A stretch of 41,259 bases of DNA from NCBI GenBank assembly GCA_017694995.1, contig JADIMB010000067.1:1-41259 (forward strand), given 5' to 3'. The stretch comes from Candidatus Cryptobacteroides faecavium (GTDB taxonomy: Bacteria; Bacteroidota; Bacteroidia; Bacteroidales; UBA932). The position numbers and the translations under genes are program-made. The notes beneath the pieces were generated by a model. It did no database searches and was not told the origin of the DNA. It saw nothing but the letters and a program-made list of their open reading frames with translations. Every line of letters starts with the position of its first letter. Within the stretch, counting starts at the first letter, position 1. Positions 15,438 to 22,842 of the stretch are shown here, one piece after another.

Positions 15438-16418
15438 TCACTTTCCGGAGCCATGCAGGAGCTCATACTCGTCATGGTTGTAAAGCAGACCGTCGACAGC
15501 CTCCGGGAAAATACGCGCCACGGCCATGTACAGCACGACAAGGAGCACGGCCGAAGCGATGATTATCAGCACTATATACAAGCCTTTGTTCTTTCTGTGG
15601 CCTTTCTCCCGGACCTCAGGCTTTACATCGCAAGGCTGTTTCTCCTCCGGCGGCACTGTCTCCACTGCAGGCACGGTATCAGGTGAAGGTCCGTCTGTCT
15701 GTGTCTGCACGGCTTCCTCCGGAACAGCTGTTCCCGGTACAGCGCCGCCTTCTTCCGCCACATCCGAATCCGCACCATCCGGATCCGCCACCTCAGGCAC
15801 TTCCGCACCGCCGCCCGCCTCTGGCTCTGACTTCTCACTGACCTCTGCTGCAGACATTTCCACATTCTCACCGGCGGATTCGCCAGGAGAATCCGCACTT
15901 TCATCCCCTGGTATGGACTCATACTCAGGAACTCTCTGTATCTCAATAATATCCTTAAGACTGCCCAAAGCAGCTGACACTTCCTCCTTCGTCTCTACAT
16001 GCGTCTTCAGCGACACCGGTGACAGCCCGAATCCTTCAGGATAAATGTCAAGGTCCTCGTCCGCAATGAAAAAAAGATTGTTCTCCTTGGTAGCACGAAG
16101 GCGCCCCAGCCCGGGGAAGATCACGTTCTTCCTTTTCTCCAGGACCTCCCTCAGCCCGGCCATGAAATCCTCGATTGCAGAAGATGCGACTTCCTCGCTT
16201 ACGCCGTTCAACGAGGCATACCATGACACCAGGAGACTGTCCTCTCCCTCTGTCTGCCTGAAAGAAAGTCTCCTGTACGGAGGATTGATAGTGTATCCCT
16301 TGTCCGTAAAAGACGCAGGGACCATTTCGGCGACAAAAGTGCCGAGCCCTGGCAGACTGACCCTGTCATGATCCAGGATCAGCTCCTTCACCATCTTAGA
16401 CAACAAATCAATATCCAT
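15438..16418 (-). CDS. Tandem HU-type (HU-CCDC81_bac) DNA-binding-like protein with a C-terminal membrane anchor
   Basis: 326 residues. The first ~130 contain two HU/IHF-like modules: MDIDLLSKMVKELILDHDRVSLPGLGTFVAE, then a second starting at EVASSAIEDFMAGL with KNVIFPGLGRLRA. They match the bacterial HU-CCDC81 pair. Residues ~160-275 are a low-complexity Ala/Glu/Pro/Ser linker, and ~283-303 a single membrane helix (IVLIIIASAVLLVVLYMAV) after a basic KGHRKNKG. The C-terminal tail is only ~23 residues. In many relatives this region carries a SPOR domain, absent here. Topology is probably HU domains in the cytoplasm. DNA or other ligand binding is inferred. A TAnnTTTG element lies at 16455-16462. 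Confidence 0.72.
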   Translation of the reverse strand: MDIDLLSKMVKELILDHDRVSLPGLGTFVAEMVPASFTDKGYTINPPYRRLSFRQTEGEDSLLVSWYASLNGVSEEVASSAIEDFMAGLREVLEKRKNVIFPGLGRLRATKENNLFFIADEDLDIYPEGFGLSPVSLKTHVETKEEVSAALGSLKDIIEIQRVPEYESIPGDESADSPGESAGENVEMSAAEVSEKSEPEAGGGAEVPEVADPDGADSDVAEEGGAVPGTAVPEEAVQTQTDGPSPDTVPAVETVPPEEKQPCDVKPEVREKGHRKNKGLYIVLIIIASAVLLVVLYMAVARIFPEAVDGLLYNHDEYELLHGSGK

Positions 16419-16454
16419 ATGTCATGTAAATATTATCGCTGAATATAACTCCGG

Positions 16455-16462
16455 CAAAGTTA
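16455..16462 (-). promoter_or_regulatory. -7 element (TAACTTTG) upstream of the HU-domain gene
   Basis: Minus-strand TAACTTTG fits TAnnTTTG and lies 36 nt before the ATG of the HU-domain gene. No convincing -33 box was found. The rest of the gap up to the tRNA-Asn promoter is AT-rich and otherwise featureless. Confidence 0.45.
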
Positions 16463-16529
16463 ACATATATTGCATAAAAACCTAAAAAGAGAGCCGTCAT
16501 AATTTTCACACAAAATTTTCTTCAAAAAA

Positions 16530-16560
16530 TTTGCATGTTAAGAAAAATGTAGTACCTTTG
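16530..16560 (+). promoter_or_regulatory. tRNA-Asn promoter: TTTG-N19-TACCTTTG
   Basis: TTTG at 16530-16533 and TACCTTTG at 16553-16560 are separated by exactly 19 nt, the canonical spacing of the Bacteroidetes primary sigma factor promoter. The -7 box is followed by CAATCCC, as also seen before tRNA-His. Confidence 0.8.
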
Positions 16561-16596
16561 CAATCCCGTTCGGAAAACAAACGGACAGCATAAAAT

Positions 16597-16670
16597 TCCT
16601 GAATAGCTCAGTTGGTTAGAGCATCTGACTGTTAATCAGAGGGTCCCAGGTTCAAGTCCTGGTTCAGGAG
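16597..16670 (+). tRNA. tRNA-Asn (GTT)
   Basis: A complete cloverleaf is visible: acceptor TCCTGAA/TTCAGGA, D-stem GCTC/GAGC, anticodon loop CTGTTAA with anticodon GTT, T-arm CCAGG-TTCAAGT-CCTGG, discriminator G at 16670. The 3' CCA is not encoded. A 10-bp terminator follows 12 nt later. Confidence 0.95.
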
Positions 16671-16681
16671 CACTCAAAATC

Positions 16682-16711
16682 AAGCACTTGCAGCGACGCA
16701 GGTGCTTTTTT
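16682..16711 (+). terminator. Rho-independent terminator after tRNA-Asn
   Basis: Arms 16682-16691 and 16698-16707 form a 10-bp stem with one G-T pair and a 6-nt loop, ending in a T run (16706-16711). Confidence 0.85.
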
Positions 16712-16772
16712 CGTGTCTTGGTTGCAATTGCATACCTATTAAATATCCGATTAACTTCCAAATCAAACTGGA

Positions 16773-16827
16773 AATTGAATTGGATTCTATGCCTTTAACT
16801 ATACCGAGACTTCTTTAGATATACCTG
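16773..16827. repeat. Imperfect repeat, left copy, before the MNT/HEPN cassette
   Basis: Three blocks occur here in the same order as at 17531-17594: AATTGAATTGGA (16773-16784), CTTTAACTATA (16793-16803) and ATATACCTG (16819-16827). Spacing between blocks is 20 and 26 nt here against 21 and 34 nt in the other copy. The 11-mer at 16780-16790 also occurs inverted at 17727-17737. Confidence 0.55.
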
Positions 16828-16874
16828 TTTACAGATAAAAGTATTATATTTATTTGCCACATAAGCATGGAGTT

Positions 16875-17192
16875 ATGACATCAAGCGACATATTGAATGA
16901 AATCAAGCGGATAGCCAAAGAAGTTCTCCCCAAAGGAGGACAGTTGATTCTGTATGGCTCACGGGCGAGAAATGAAGCCACGGAAGATTCCGACTGGGAC
17001 TTGCTCATTCTTTTAGATAAACCAAAAATAGAGAATGGAGATTATGATAATGTGCTTTATCCGTTTGCTGCATTGAGTTGGGATGTAGGAGAACAAATAA
17101 GTCCGATAATTTACACGAAGAATGAATGGAATAAATACTCATTTACTCCATTTTACAAGAATGTTGAACAGGACGGAATCGTATTGGCATGA
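16875..17192 (+). CDS. MNT-type nucleotidyltransferase (MntA-like antitoxin)
   Basis: 105 residues from the ATG at 16875. A TTG eight codons earlier is possible but less likely. The minimal nucleotidyltransferase motif is present: LILYGSRARNEATEDSDWDLLILL, the GS...DxD signature with Asp residues suited to metal binding. In MNT/HEPN pairs the MNT protein AMPylates the HEPN RNase and neutralises it. Its stop overlaps the HEPN start by 4 nt (ATGA). The cassette sits just after tRNA-Asn, reads opposite to the flanking genes and is AT-richer than they are, consistent with acquisition. The protein itself looks intact. Confidence 0.8.
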   Translation: MTSSDILNEIKRIAKEVLPKGGQLILYGSRARNEATEDSDWDLLILLDKPKIENGDYDNVLYPFAALSWDVGEQISPIIYTKNEWNKYSFTPFYKNVEQDGIVLA

Positions 17193-17449
17193 AACTGAAT
17201 GATGAAGAACGCCAGATAATGGTAAATCTGGAATATGAAAAGGCTCTGTCATTTTTGGAACAGGCAGAAAAGATTGCAGCAATGGACTTATGGGATGTCG
17301 TTGCGAACAGACTGTATATCAAGCTCCAGACAATGAGGGAGAAAAGTGATTACAACTGTGTCTATGTCACTACTGCCGATGAAATGCAACCACTCTTTAA
17401 GCCAGTACGGGAGTTTATATCCAAAGTCGGAAGTCTGATAAAGGTATGA
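17189..17449 (+). pseudogene. HEPN-domain protein with apparent internal deletion
   Basis: 86 residues, short for a HEPN partner of an MNT protein (usually about 120-135). The N-terminal helix (LNDEERQIMVNLEYEKALSFLEQAEKIAAMDLWDVVANRLY) and C-terminal helix (KLQTMREKSDYNCVY...LFKPVREFIS) look normal. From memory of the family, about 45 residues normally lie between RLY and KLQTMREK, beginning with a YAxxHA-type helix. Here RLY is followed at once by IKLQTMREK, so the middle is missing without loss of frame. The product probably lacks toxin activity. It is coupled to the MNT gene by an ATGA overlap. It could alternatively be a true short variant. Confidence 0.65.
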
Positions 17450-17818
17450 TTATCAGATATATATTTAGATACGCCCTCTTGCAGCAAAGTGAGAGGGTTT
17501 CTTGTATATGGGAGCATCCAAAAAGGTCAGAATTGAATTGGAGACACTTGTCTTTAACTATATCAAGTTGGATTCTTACCTTTATATATACCTGCCAACA
17601 TACAGTACAGGTAAAGGACACGCACAGAGTATCTATCCAAAGCACCCCTGCCCTGTTATCTGGGGAAATCAAAATCCATTTCAACGCAAGACCAGTGTAG
17701 GGTACATCCAAAAGGTACTGCATTAAATAGAATCCAAGTAAGACATATTTCACCCGTAAGGGGAGCAGAATCAAGTTATGTTCCCTTGAAGTCTTTGCCG
17801 CTTTTGCAGACAGCCCAC
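17450..17818. other. Gene-poor, AT-rich stretch after the HEPN remnant
   Basis: No convincing gene. Short open frames on both strands (the longest 119 codons, minus, 17415-17774) have no recognisable domain, and overlap each other. The stretch holds the right repeat copy (17531-17594), a CATCCAAAAAGGT-like motif at 17515 and again at 17704, and an inverted 11-mer at 17727-17737. It may be decayed mobile or cassette DNA. Confidence 0.5.
17531..17594. repeat. Imperfect repeat, right copy, after the HEPN remnant
   Basis: AATTGAATTGGA (17531-17542), CTTTAACTATA (17552-17562) and ATATACCTG (17586-17594) repeat the blocks of 16773-16827 in the same order and orientation. The two copies bracket the MNT/HEPN cassette. 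Confidence 0.55.
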
Positions 17819-17866
17819 ACGAATATACCCCCGGAAGTCGGATAAGTCTTCCGGGGGTATATTCGT
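17819..17866 (-). terminator. 19-bp perfect hairpin after ompH
   Basis: Arms 17819-17837 and 17848-17866 are perfectly complementary over 19 bp with a 10-nt loop. It begins 16 nt beyond the ompH stop. There is no T run on either side, so termination is likely but unproven; it could instead protect the 3' end of the ompH message or act in both directions. Confidence 0.6.
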
Positions 17867-17882
17867 ATCACGCTGTTTGAGA

Positions 17883-18461
17883 TTACTGCTGTGCAGCACC
17901 GGTGGCCTGCGCCTTGGCCTGGAGTTCAGCCTGAAGAGACTCCAGAGTCCTGCCTGCCGGGATATTGAGAGCTTCCCTTGCACTAGGAGTAAGGTCTGTG
18001 CTCTGTGCACTGTCTATATAAAGAAGCTGGGATGAATCAAACACATAGATGAATCCCTGCGCCTTGGCAAGATTGTTCACCGCCTCCTGGGCCTTCTGGT
18101 AGATAGGGGCCATGAGAGTGTTCTGCATCTGTGCGATATCCTGCTGGCTGGACTGTTCGAACTCCTGGATCCTGGTCTGGATGCTCATTATCTCACGCTC
18201 CTTGCTCTCACGTACGGACTGAGTCCAGGTAGCCTGTTTCTCACCGTATTCAGTATATTTTGCATTATATTCTTCGATCATGCTCTGATATGTCTCCTGG
18301 ATTTCCTTCTGGGAAGCATCCATCTGGACCCTGGCGGAGTCCATCTCAGGCATAAGCTGTACAAGTTCATTGAAATTCACATGAGCGAACTTGAGACTCT
18401 GTGCAAACGCAGCCGACCCCATAAAAAGGAAAGCAGCTGCAACGATCATTAACTTCTTCAT
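17883..18461 (-). CDS. ompH: OmpH/Skp-family periplasmic chaperone
   Basis: 192 residues from the ATG at 18461. A longer frame to 18491 would precede the signal peptide with ten extra residues and is rejected. The signal MKKLMIVAAAFLFMGSAAFA is cut before QSLKFAHVNFNELVQLMPEMDSARVQM, the Skp opening strand. A long, charged, Gln/Glu-rich coiled coil follows (~45-115). A conserved C-terminal strand (GFIYVFDSSQLLYIDSAQSTDLT) follows, then an Ala/Gln-rich tail. It should hold unfolded outer-membrane proteins in the periplasm. It lies directly downstream of bamA (38 nt), the usual pairing. Confidence 0.9.
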   Translation of the reverse strand: MKKLMIVAAAFLFMGSAAFAQSLKFAHVNFNELVQLMPEMDSARVQMDASQKEIQETYQSMIEEYNAKYTEYGEKQATWTQSVRESKEREIMSIQTRIQEFEQSSQQDIAQMQNTLMAPIYQKAQEAVNNLAKAQGFIYVFDSSQLLYIDSAQSTDLTPSAREALNIPAGRTLESLQAELQAKAQATGAAQQ

Positions 18462-18499
18462 AATAAATAAATTTTCTTTTATACTTTTCATTTTGAATT

Positions 18500-21085
18500 T
18501 TAGAACTGCTGACCGATCACGAAATGGAACTGGCTCTTTCCGTAAGTGTCATCATCAAACCCGTATCCCCAGTCTACACCGAGAAGTCCGATCATTGGCA
18601 GGAACACCCTCACTCCGACACCGGCCGAACGTTTTATCTGGAAAGGATTGAAATCCCTTATGTCAGACCAGGCGTTACCTCCTTCAAGGAATACGAGAGC
18701 GAAGATAGTCGACTGTGGCTGAAGCACCACCGGATAACGGAGCTCGACAGTGAACTTGTCATAAACGTTACCCGAATACGCATACCCGTTGGCATACGGG
18801 GCATAAACCCGAGGAGTCAGAGAGTAGTTTTCATAACCTCTCAAGGATATCACTTCCGATCCGTATGTGTTGTAACCGGACATACCGTCACCTCCGACAA
18901 GGAAGCCTTCGAACGGAGAATAGCCCCAGTTCCTGTTGTAATATCCGAGGTATCCGAACTGAGCCCTGGCCATCAGCACGAGGTCTCCCACGAGTTTTGT
19001 ATATATAGCACCCTTGAATGACCACTTGTGGTACTCGATCCACTTGTAGCGGTCTTCTGAAGACTGCAGATTATAGTCTATGTCCCTCCAGCTCTTCACC
19101 CTGGTAGGGTTTCCATTCGCGTCACGCACACCCTTGTCCTTATGCCTGAGCAGAGAATAAGGCGGAGTCAGCTGCAGGGAGAAAGAGAAATCGGATCCCT
19201 GACGCGGATAAATCTGCTGGTCAGTGGAGTTTCTTGAAAGGCTCAGTGTATAGCTCAGGTTATGCGATATACCCGTGTTGAACAGGAAGTTGTAATTCCA
19301 GTTCTGGAGCCTGTAGGTCTGCCAGCTCAGCTGATTATAGAGAACGAAATAATTGTCCGGCCACTTGAGCCTGTTACCGATTCCGGCAGCGACACCATAC
19401 ACCTCCATGAACTCATCGTTGTTCAGGATGTTGAATGCGATATATGAATTGGTCTGCCTGGTATAGTACAGGGATACGTTAAGGGAAGTAGGCTTCTTGC
19501 CGAAAAGCCACGGCTCCATGAAGCTGGCTGAAAGGCTGGTGTAATATGTACCGTTGGTCTGGAACCTTATAGCAAGGTTCTGCGCATCCCCGAGAGGCAC
19601 AGGTCTCCATGCCGACTTGTCAAAAAGACGCCGTGTCGAGAAGTTGTTGAAGCTCACACCGACGGTGGCCACGAATGTGTTTCCTCCCCATCCTCCGGAC
19701 AGCTCCAGCTGGCTGGACGGCTTCTCGGTCACGTTGTACACAAGGTCCACGGTATTGTTTGCCTGGTTAGGTATGATTGAATACCCCTTGGCCGGGTCGG
19801 CTATCGCCTCAGGGTCAAACTGGCCCATTGACGCTATCTCCCTGATTGACCTCTCGAAATCCGTCTGGCTGAAAAGGTAGCCCGGACGGGTGAAGATCTG
19901 TCTGCGGACAACCCTTTCATTAGTGAGGTCGTTACCGTTGATTATTATATTGTTCAGAGTGGCTGGCTTGCCCTCCACAATCCTCATCTCCACATCTACC
20001 GAATCCCCTTCTACATTAAGTTCCACAGGCTGCAGGTTGAAGAAAAGGTAACCGTTGTCCCTGTACAGTTTGGAAACATCGTATTCATTCTGCTTGCCGC
20101 CTCCGAAGAGCCTTTTCTCCATCGTGACTACATCGTACACATCGCCTTTCTTGATCATCAGTATACTGTTCAGGTCATCGGAAGAATAGACAGAGTTTCC
20201 AGTCCATGTTATATTCCTGAAGAAATACTGTTTTCCTTCATCTATGTCAAAGTCGATCTGCAGCCTGTTTGGCTCTATATAATACATGGTGTCCCTGATG
20301 ATGCGGGCATCCCTGTATCCGGCCTCGTTGAACGCGCTGATCAGGTTGCGCTTGTCGTTGGCATATTCCTTTTCATTGAACTTTTTTGAACTGAAGAAGT
20401 TCAGCAGACGCATATCCTTGGTCTTCTTCATTGACCGGGCGAGCTTTGACTCCTTGACATGGTCATTGCCCGTGAATGTTATCTTCTTTATCTTGACCTT
20501 CTGCCCGCGGTCAACGGCGAAATTCACCCTTATCGCACTCTTGACGACAGTGTCTTTCTTGGTCTGGACATCAACCTTGGTCAGCAGGAAGCCCTTTTCC
20601 TTATAGTATCTTATAATGATATCCGAGGCTGTCTTCGCCACGTAGTCGGAGAATTCGCCTCCGCGCTTGAGGTTGAGCCTCTCTTCCAGCTCCTTCCTCT
20701 CCCCTGTCTTGACCCCTGTGAAAGTCCATCTGGAGACCCTCGGGCGCTCCACGATCTTTATCTTGAAGAACGCCGTGTCAGTGGCCGGCACTATGGAATC
20801 GACTACGACAGCCACATCTTCGAAGTAGCGCTGGAGCCAAAGCCTGTTCACAATCGACGAGATATCCTCACCGGGAACAGTCACCTCAAGGCCTTTCTGC
20901 AGGCCTGTGAGCTGGATTATCTGCTTGTCTCCGAAATAGTGGTTACCGTCGACTGAAACACCTCCTACTATATATTTACGGGGATTATTGTAGTCAACCA
21001 CAATACCATCTTCTTTTTCCTGGGCCAATAAGACGAATGGCATACTGGCCAAAAGCAAAAGGAAGATTATCCGACTAACTCTCAT
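18500..21085 (-). CDS. bamA: Outer membrane assembly factor BamA
   Basis: 861 residues with signal MRVSRIIFLLLLASMPFVLLA. Five POTRA-like repeats span ~30-440, recognisable from repeated motifs such as VDGNHYFGDKQIIQLTGLQKG, ITFTGNDHVKESKLARSMKK and IIINGNDLTNERVVRRQIF. The C-terminal barrel starts about residue 450 (SSQLELSGGWGGNTFVATVGV) and ends VIGQQF with the terminal Phe of outer-membrane proteins. It inserts beta-barrel proteins in the outer membrane, with BamD (encoded at 29118-30107) as partner. It lies between uppS and ompH. A TAnnTTTG element at 21120-21127 gives it a promoter of its own. Confidence 0.95.
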   Translation of the reverse strand: MRVSRIIFLLLLASMPFVLLAQEKEDGIVVDYNNPRKYIVGGVSVDGNHYFGDKQIIQLTGLQKGLEVTVPGEDISSIVNRLWLQRYFEDVAVVVDSIVPATDTAFFKIKIVERPRVSRWTFTGVKTGERKELEERLNLKRGGEFSDYVAKTASDIIIRYYKEKGFLLTKVDVQTKKDTVVKSAIRVNFAVDRGQKVKIKKITFTGNDHVKESKLARSMKKTKDMRLLNFFSSKKFNEKEYANDKRNLISAFNEAGYRDARIIRDTMYYIEPNRLQIDFDIDEGKQYFFRNITWTGNSVYSSDDLNSILMIKKGDVYDVVTMEKRLFGGGKQNEYDVSKLYRDNGYLFFNLQPVELNVEGDSVDVEMRIVEGKPATLNNIIINGNDLTNERVVRRQIFTRPGYLFSQTDFERSIREIASMGQFDPEAIADPAKGYSIIPNQANNTVDLVYNVTEKPSSQLELSGGWGGNTFVATVGVSFNNFSTRRLFDKSAWRPVPLGDAQNLAIRFQTNGTYYTSLSASFMEPWLFGKKPTSLNVSLYYTRQTNSYIAFNILNNDEFMEVYGVAAGIGNRLKWPDNYFVLYNQLSWQTYRLQNWNYNFLFNTGISHNLSYTLSLSRNSTDQQIYPRQGSDFSFSLQLTPPYSLLRHKDKGVRDANGNPTRVKSWRDIDYNLQSSEDRYKWIEYHKWSFKGAIYTKLVGDLVLMARAQFGYLGYYNRNWGYSPFEGFLVGGDGMSGYNTYGSEVISLRGYENYSLTPRVYAPYANGYAYSGNVYDKFTVELRYPVVLQPQSTIFALVFLEGGNAWSDIRDFNPFQIKRSAGVGVRVFLPMIGLLGVDWGYGFDDDTYGKSQFHFVIGQQF

Positions 21086-21119
21086 TTTCTCTTCAAAACA
21101 GTTAAACGTAATAAACGTG

Positions 21120-21127
21120 CAAATATA
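21120..21127 (-). promoter_or_regulatory. -7 element (TATATTTG) upstream of bamA
   Basis: Minus-strand TATATTTG fits TAnnTTTG, 34 nt before the bamA ATG and just beyond the uppS stop. No clear -33 box. Confidence 0.5.
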
Positions 21128-21132
21128 AGCAT

Positions 21133-21855
21133 TTATTTGACTTTTCCATACCGCCTGTCGCGTTTTGCATATTCTTCGAGGGCTTCATCGAACTGTGCAG
21201 CCCTGAAATCCGGCCAAAGGATATCCGTGAAATACAGCTCTGAATATGCGCCCTGCCAAAGCAGGTAATTGCTCAGGCGCAGTTCTCCTGATGTCCTGAT
21301 TATAAGGTCAGGGTCCGGGATGCCGTCCGTCACAAGGTATCTGCCGAACCCGCCGGCATCCATGCTGTCCAGCCCGGCCGCAGCAGCAGGGTCCGATGCG
21401 ATCTCCCGGGCAAGCCTCTTCGCTGCCTGGAGGATGTCCCACCTTCCGCTGTAGCTCAGGAAAATCACCAGGGAAAGGCTCGTGCAGCCGGAAGTCCTGT
21501 CCATACAGTCATCTATCTGCCTGTTCAGGCTGTCACTCAGTCTGGTCCTGTTGCCCAGCACGATGAATTTTATCCCGTTCTTCAGGAATGTCGGCAGTTC
21601 ATTCACCATGGCCTTCACCATCAGTTCCATAAGGGAATGGACCTCTTCCTCGGGCCTGTTCCAGTTCTCTTCCGAGAACGCGAACAGAGAAAGATAGCTT
21701 ACGCCCTTCCTGAGAGCCTCTTCTGTGCATGCCCTTACACTCTCCACCCCCTCAATATGGCCGTAGAACCTTTCTTTCCCACGCTTCTGGGCCCACCGTC
21801 CGTTGCCGTCCATGATTATGGAAACATGCACCGGGACTTTATTGTTTTCCTCCAT
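21133..21855 (-). CDS. uppS: Isoprenyl (undecaprenyl) diphosphate synthase
   Basis: 240 residues, normal for the cis-prenyltransferase family. The catalytic Asp16 lies in SIIMDGNGRWAQKRG. Substrate-binding motifs FSEENWNRP and PDLIIRTSGELRLSN, and the C-terminal QGAYSELYFTDILWPDF, are intact. The enzyme extends farnesyl diphosphate to the C55 carrier used for peptidoglycan, O-antigen and capsule building blocks, in the cytoplasm at the membrane face. It starts 3 nt after the nadK stop, so the two are co-transcribed. Confidence 0.95.
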   Translation of the reverse strand: MEENNKVPVHVSIIMDGNGRWAQKRGKERFYGHIEGVESVRACTEEALRKGVSYLSLFAFSEENWNRPEEEVHSLMELMVKAMVNELPTFLKNGIKFIVLGNRTRLSDSLNRQIDDCMDRTSGCTSLSLVIFLSYSGRWDILQAAKRLAREIASDPAAAAGLDSMDAGGFGRYLVTDGIPDPDLIIRTSGELRLSNYLLWQGAYSELYFTDILWPDFRAAQFDEALEEYAKRDRRYGKVK

Positions 21856-21858
21856 AAC

Positions 21859-22707
21859 TTATTCCTTTTGATTGTTGCCGTTCCGTATGTCTTCACCCCA
21901 GAAAAGCTTTTCTGTAAGTGCGTTGATGAAATTCGAACTGTTGAGGCGTATCCTGTTGAGCTGGAATCCCGCTTTCGTTATCACTATGCTCGAGCCGGCT
22001 GAAATTTCCGCATTCCTGTTGTCCGCAGTGAAAAGCACGTTCTTGTCCCTCGAGACAAAGCCTATCTCGATGACTGATGAGTCGGGGACCACCAGCGGCC
22101 TGACATTCAGGTTGTGAGGGGCAATAGGGGCTATTATCAGCACCTCGGACTCAGGAAGCACGATCGGGCCTCCGACACTGAGCGAATAAGCAGTAGAGCC
22201 CGAGCTAGTGGCTACGAGAAGACCGTCGGACCAGTATGCAGGCAGGCTGTTACCGTCAATACGGACCGTCACCCCCAGGGTGGCCGCGCCAGAACGGTGC
22301 ACGGTGAACTCATTCAGCGCATACGGCCAGGCGTCAATCAGCGGATTCCCCGAAATCGGGGCCATCCCGGCGCAGAGCAGAGACCTTCTCTCGACGGTAT
22401 AATCCCCCGAAACGACAGCGTCACATACCTCATCAGGCTTGTTCTCAGACAGAAAGCCCAGTCTTCCGAAGTTAACCCCGAGCACAGGGATGCCGCTTTT
22501 CCCAGCCACCACTGATGCGGACAGGAAGGTACCGTCACCTCCGATGCTAAGGATCATCCCTGTCCCCGGCTGGACATCCGCAGACTTCATGACAGGATAA
22601 AGGCTGAATCCATGTTCACGGAAACTTCCAGAAAGTTTCCTGAAACCAGGATCCTCCACGAATCTCCTGTCTCTGACGAATACAGCCAGTTTTCTTCCGG
22701 ATATCAT
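21859..22707 (-). CDS. nadK: NAD kinase
   Basis: 282 residues from the ATG at 22707. The frame stays open to 23484, but that upstream part lies opposite pdxJ and has no homology, so it is rejected. Motifs: GGDGT at 56-60 (SIGGDGTFLSA), LGVNFGRLGFLSENKPDE, TSSGSTAYSLSVGGPIVLPE, and PHNLNVRPLVVPD. It phosphorylates NAD to NADP in the cytoplasm. It heads the nadK-uppS-bamA-ompH run and is divergent from pdxJ, with a minus-strand -7 element at 22731-22738. Confidence 0.95.
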   Translation of the reverse strand: MISGRKLAVFVRDRRFVEDPGFRKLSGSFREHGFSLYPVMKSADVQPGTGMILSIGGDGTFLSASVVAGKSGIPVLGVNFGRLGFLSENKPDEVCDAVVSGDYTVERRSLLCAGMAPISGNPLIDAWPYALNEFTVHRSGAATLGVTVRIDGNSLPAYWSDGLLVATSSGSTAYSLSVGGPIVLPESEVLIIAPIAPHNLNVRPLVVPDSSVIEIGFVSRDKNVLFTADNRNAEISAGSSIVITKAGFQLNRIRLNSSNFINALTEKLFWGEDIRNGNNQKE

Positions 22708-22730
22708 CTGAATTTTCTGAATAAGACGCC

Positions 22731-22738
22731 CAAAAATA
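22731..22738 (-). promoter_or_regulatory. -7 element (TATTTTTG) upstream of nadK
   Basis: Minus-strand TATTTTTG fits TAnnTTTG, 23 nt before the nadK ATG. Its upstream half overlaps the divergent pdxJ promoter region. Confidence 0.5.
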
Positions 22739-22771
22739 GCACTATTTTGTAAAAATTTAAACAATAATATA

Positions 22772-22779
22772 TATTTTTG
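22772..22779 (+). promoter_or_regulatory. -7 element (TATTTTTG) upstream of pdxJ
   Basis: TATTTTTG fits TAnnTTTG. A TTTG lies at 22746-22749, 22 nt before it, slightly wider than the usual 19. The leader to the pdxJ ATG would be about 55 nt. Confidence 0.5.
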
Positions 22780-22842
22780 CGGCTCAAAACGATAAAGAGC
22801 CTGCCTGCGGGCGTAAAACAGCTTTTCAAAACTTTTGTGACG

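Noticed and set aside
17415..17774. 119-codon minus-strand frame and 74/84-codon plus-strand frames after the HEPN remnant
   Set aside because: They overlap each other, have biased hydrophobic or aromatic composition and no known domain; the repeat copy lies inside them.
16671..17818. tRNA-Asn as an integration site with a duplicated tRNA 3' end
   Set aside because: I looked for a second copy of the tRNA 3' sequence downstream and saw none; no integrase is present, so no attachment site is called.
22781..22830. Possible riboswitch in the pdxJ leader
   Set aside because: Only a short GGCTC/GAGCC stem is visible; no known ligand-binding consensus is recognisable and the leader is about 55 nt.
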